Assembly: GCA_963844695.1 (NCBI GenBank)
Contig: CAWJPL010000035.1
Span: 372,001 to 436,000 of the forward strand
Direction of reading: 5' to 3'
Source: RYN-230 sp963844695
GTDB taxonomy: Bacteria > Actinomycetota > Actinomycetes > Streptosporangiales > Streptosporangiaceae
DNA: 64,000 bases
Positions 62,311 through 64,000 of the stretch are shown in pieces. A model generated the notes under the pieces. The model saw only the letters and a program-made list of their open reading frames with translations, had not been told where the DNA came from and searched no databases. Both the position numbers and the translations under genes were made by a program. The first letter of the stretch is position 1; every line of letters begins with the position of its first letter.

Positions 62311-62638
62311 CGTCGAGCGCCCGGCGGCGTTCCCAGGCGGCCAGCGCCTCGTCCTGGCTAGCGCGGTGACGGCTGATCAGGTCATCGATCTCATCCGGAA
62401 AGTCAGCCCAGTAGGCCAGCGCCTTCTCCACGTCGACGGGCGTCAGGCCGAGAGCTTCGGCCACGACAGCGGCGGTGCGCTCGTCTTTGTCGTGCTGAAG
62501 CCATGCTTCGGCAACCGTCCACACCTGGGAGCCGACCGAGAGGGCTGCGCGCCGCTCACCGGTGACTGTCGCGACAAACACGACGCCCGGGTGAGCCTGC
62601 ATCCGCAGCCACTCACGGACCGCGCTGACGCCGACCAT
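62303..62638 (-). CDS. DUF433-like antitoxin
   Basis: 111 aa from ATG 62638, preceded by a GGTGG. VSAVREWLRMQAHPGVVFVA, then ERRAALSVGSQVWTVAEAWL, VAEALGLTPVDVEKALAYWA and DFPDEIDDLISRH match the DUF433-type antitoxins paired with DUF5615 toxins. The HTH-like part (LGLTPVDVEKALAYW) likely binds the operon promoter. Confidence 0.84.
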   Translation of the reverse strand: MVGVSAVREWLRMQAHPGVVFVATVTGERRAALSVGSQVWTVAEAWLQHDKDERTAAVVAEALGLTPVDVEKALAYWADFPDEIDDLISRHRASQDEALAAWERRRALDDA

Positions 62639-62729
62639 GATCCACCCGATGGTGTGCAGCCCGTGGTCAGACACCCCGGTGTGGAACACGATCCCGGTGA
62701 TCGCCGACGAGGCGATGGACCCCACGTCG

Positions 62730-63027
62730 CGGCGTGGATCAGCCTCTTCACCCCGGCCGGCCAGCAAGGCGAGACGCCGCAGAAGTTCAGTTCCGGATAC
62801 GCATCGACCAGCGACTCCAGCGAGAAGCTCGTCGCGCTGGCGCCTGCGCATCATGGGAAGACGGCCGCCACGGTCACCTTCGTGAGCCACCAGGACCCCT
62901 CCGCCAGCAGCATCGGGGCCCCCTGCACCGATGGAGGTTCACCCTCTACCTCCGGCCGGCGGGCACGTCCTACCTGGTCGGGCAGCCCCCGGCGAGCTAC
63001 CACGTCTCCCAGCAGGCCTGCGGCTGA
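62730..63027 (+). pseudogene. fragment of a secreted or kinase extracellular C-terminal domain
   Basis: Two pieces in different frames make one sequence: WISLFTPAGQQGETPQKFSS, TAATVTFVSHQDPSASSI, then WRFTLYLRPAGTSYLVGQPP and ending YHVSQQACG at 63027. The frames change near 62932. This looks like the last 95 residues of an extracytoplasmic domain of serine/threonine protein kinases of actinomycetes. The kinase part is absent, so this is a relic. Confidence 0.6.
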
Positions 63028-63180
63028 CGGGGCTTCCCTGCCGCAGCGCCTCGGGATGGTTCCGTGCGGCGGCGGCGGGTTAGCCTGGCCCGGGACCGGC
63101 GGACATAACCTCTGCCGGTCAAAGGCCCAGCACGGGCGTCAGGCGAGGGCCCGCCAGCGGGCCGGGAAAGAGGCTGCTGA

Positions 63181-64000
63181 GTGCGCTACCGCAGCGACCA
63201 GTGGTACGGCGGGAACGGCAAGGACTCCTACATCCACCGCGCCTGGATGCGCCGCGGCCTGCCGCGCAGCGCGTTCACCGGCCGGCCGCAGATCGCGATC
63301 GCGAACACTGCCTCCGACCTCACCCCGTGCAACAAGCACCTGAACGAGGTGTCGGCCAGTGTCCAGGCGGGCATCTGGGAGGCCGGCGGCATCCCGCTGG
63401 ACATGCCGGTGATGTCGCTGGGCGAGACCCTGGTCAAGCCGACCGCCATGCTGTGGCGCAACCTGGCCGCGATGGCCGCCGAGGAGATGATCCGGGCCAA
63501 CCCGGTCGACGGCGTGGTGCTGCTCGGCGGCTGCGACAAGACCATCCCCGCGCTGCTCATGGCGGCCGCCTCGGTGGACCTGCCCGCCCTGGTGGTCCCG
63601 GGCGGCCCGATGCTCACCGGCCACTTCCGCGGCGTGCCGCTCGGCTGCGGCACGGACGTGTTCCGGCTGTCTGAGGAGGTCCGCGCGGGCACCCTGGCCG
63701 AGCAGGACTTCCTGGCCTCGGAGTCGGCGATGATCCGCAGCAAGGGGCACTGCAACACGATGGGCACCGCGTCCACCATGGCCTGCATGGCCGAAGCGCT
63801 GGGCATGACGCTTCCCGGGGTGGCCGGCACCCCGGCCCCGGACAGCCGGCTCCTGGAGTCCGCGCACGCCAGCGGCAAGCTGGCGGTGGACCTGGTCACG
63901 GCCGGGCGGACGCCCAGCCAGGTGCTGAGCCCCGGCTCGTTCCGCAACGCCATCGTGGCGCTGGCCGCGATCGGCGGCTCGACGAACGCCGTGGTGCACC
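63181..64000 (+). CDS. IlvD/Edd family dehydratase, partial
   Basis: GTG 63181 with AAAGAGG upstream; the gene runs off the window end (273 residues seen). IANTASDLTPCNKHLNEVSA and LGGCDKTIPALLMAAASVD carry cluster Cys residues, and RSKGHCNTMGTASTMACMAE the third. The MRRGLPRSAFTGRPQIAI start is closer to sugar-acid dehydratases such as L-arabinonate or xylonate dehydratase than to dihydroxy-acid dehydratase of branched-chain synthesis; that is inference. Confidence 0.9.
   Translation, partial: MRYRSDQWYGGNGKDSYIHRAWMRRGLPRSAFTGRPQIAIANTASDLTPCNKHLNEVSASVQAGIWEAGGIPLDMPVMSLGETLVKPTAMLWRNLAAMAAEEMIRANPVDGVVLLGGCDKTIPALLMAAASVDLPALVVPGGPMLTGHFRGVPLGCGTDVFRLSEEVRAGTLAEQDFLASESAMIRSKGHCNTMGTASTMACMAEALGMTLPGVAGTPAPDSRLLESAHASGKLAVDLVTAGRTPSQVLSPGSFRNAIVALAAIGGSTNAVVH

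Noticed and set aside
1..64000. tRNA or rRNA genes
   Set aside because: No cloverleaf with conserved T-loop and anticodon stem, and no rRNA-like sequence, was noticed by eye. A covariance search would be needed to exclude a tRNA.

Overview
This 64 kb window is very GC-rich DNA from an actinomycete. The evidence is the group 1h (actinobacterial type) [NiFe] hydrogenase with its usual DUF5947/DUF6084/DUF6893 companions, the XRE-DUF5753/DUF397 and DUF6247 families, F420-type luciferase-like enzymes, DrrAB-type exporters, and many GTG starts with GTGA/ATGA stop-start overlaps. A soil organism of Streptosporangiales or Streptomycetales type is likely. The genus cannot be fixed from the sequence alone.

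Layout. 1-7.1 kb: housekeeping and membrane genes (partial MarP-like protease, CoA pyrophosphatase, endonuclease III, GT-C-like membrane protein, DUF1275 and FUSC membrane proteins, a frameshifted small protein). 7.1-24.8 kb: a hydrogenase island built from two divergent arms. The minus arm runs hhyS, hhyL, NifU-Rieske (badly frameshifted), DUF5947, DUF6084, a 488-aa unknown, DUF6893, an 85-aa unknown, a Tat-signal protein and DUF4331. The plus arm runs an XRE regulator, YceI, SIS protein 1, a HypC-like protein, SIS protein 2, endopeptidase, and hypC, D, E, A, B. hypF lies 20 kb further on at 45.1-47.5 kb. Together these make, mature and probably wire into the quinone pool a high-affinity, oxygen-tolerant H2 oxidase of the kind used to scavenge atmospheric H2.

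24.9-35.1 kb: accessory genes. They include an ankyrin protein, an anti-sigma-like ATPase, a RidA homologue, an IS630 remnant that truncates an XRE-DUF5753 gene, a secreted phospholipase C-like enzyme with a beta-propeller protein, a TetR-controlled ABC exporter, and a HicA-like/HTH pair. 35.2-43.5 kb: a direct tandem duplication of a 2.65 kb block carrying a NarL-type two-component system. Copy B is intact and divergent from an ABC transporter operon. Copy A has a frameshifted kinase and only the first 31 codons of the ABC ATPase. 43.5-64 kb: an MbtG-like N-hydroxylase, hypF, a frameshifted sulfatase, an aldo/keto reductase, a frameshifted methyltransferase, a catalytically dead ClpP-like protein with its XRE partner, a Baeyer-Villiger-type monooxygenase, patatin, a frameshifted alpha/beta hydrolase, a TetR/MFS efflux pair, a sugar/aldonate catabolic-looking set (LLM enzyme, DapA-like aldolase, Gfo/Idh/MocA oxidoreductase, and a partial IlvD/Edd dehydratase after a gap), a DksA-like protein, a DUF433/DUF5615 toxin-antitoxin pair and a kinase fragment.

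A recurring feature is single-base frameshifts in otherwise well-conserved genes, most of them equivalent to one extra base. Some may be real decay, but the pattern also fits indel errors in the assembly, so broken genes here should be read with that in mind.
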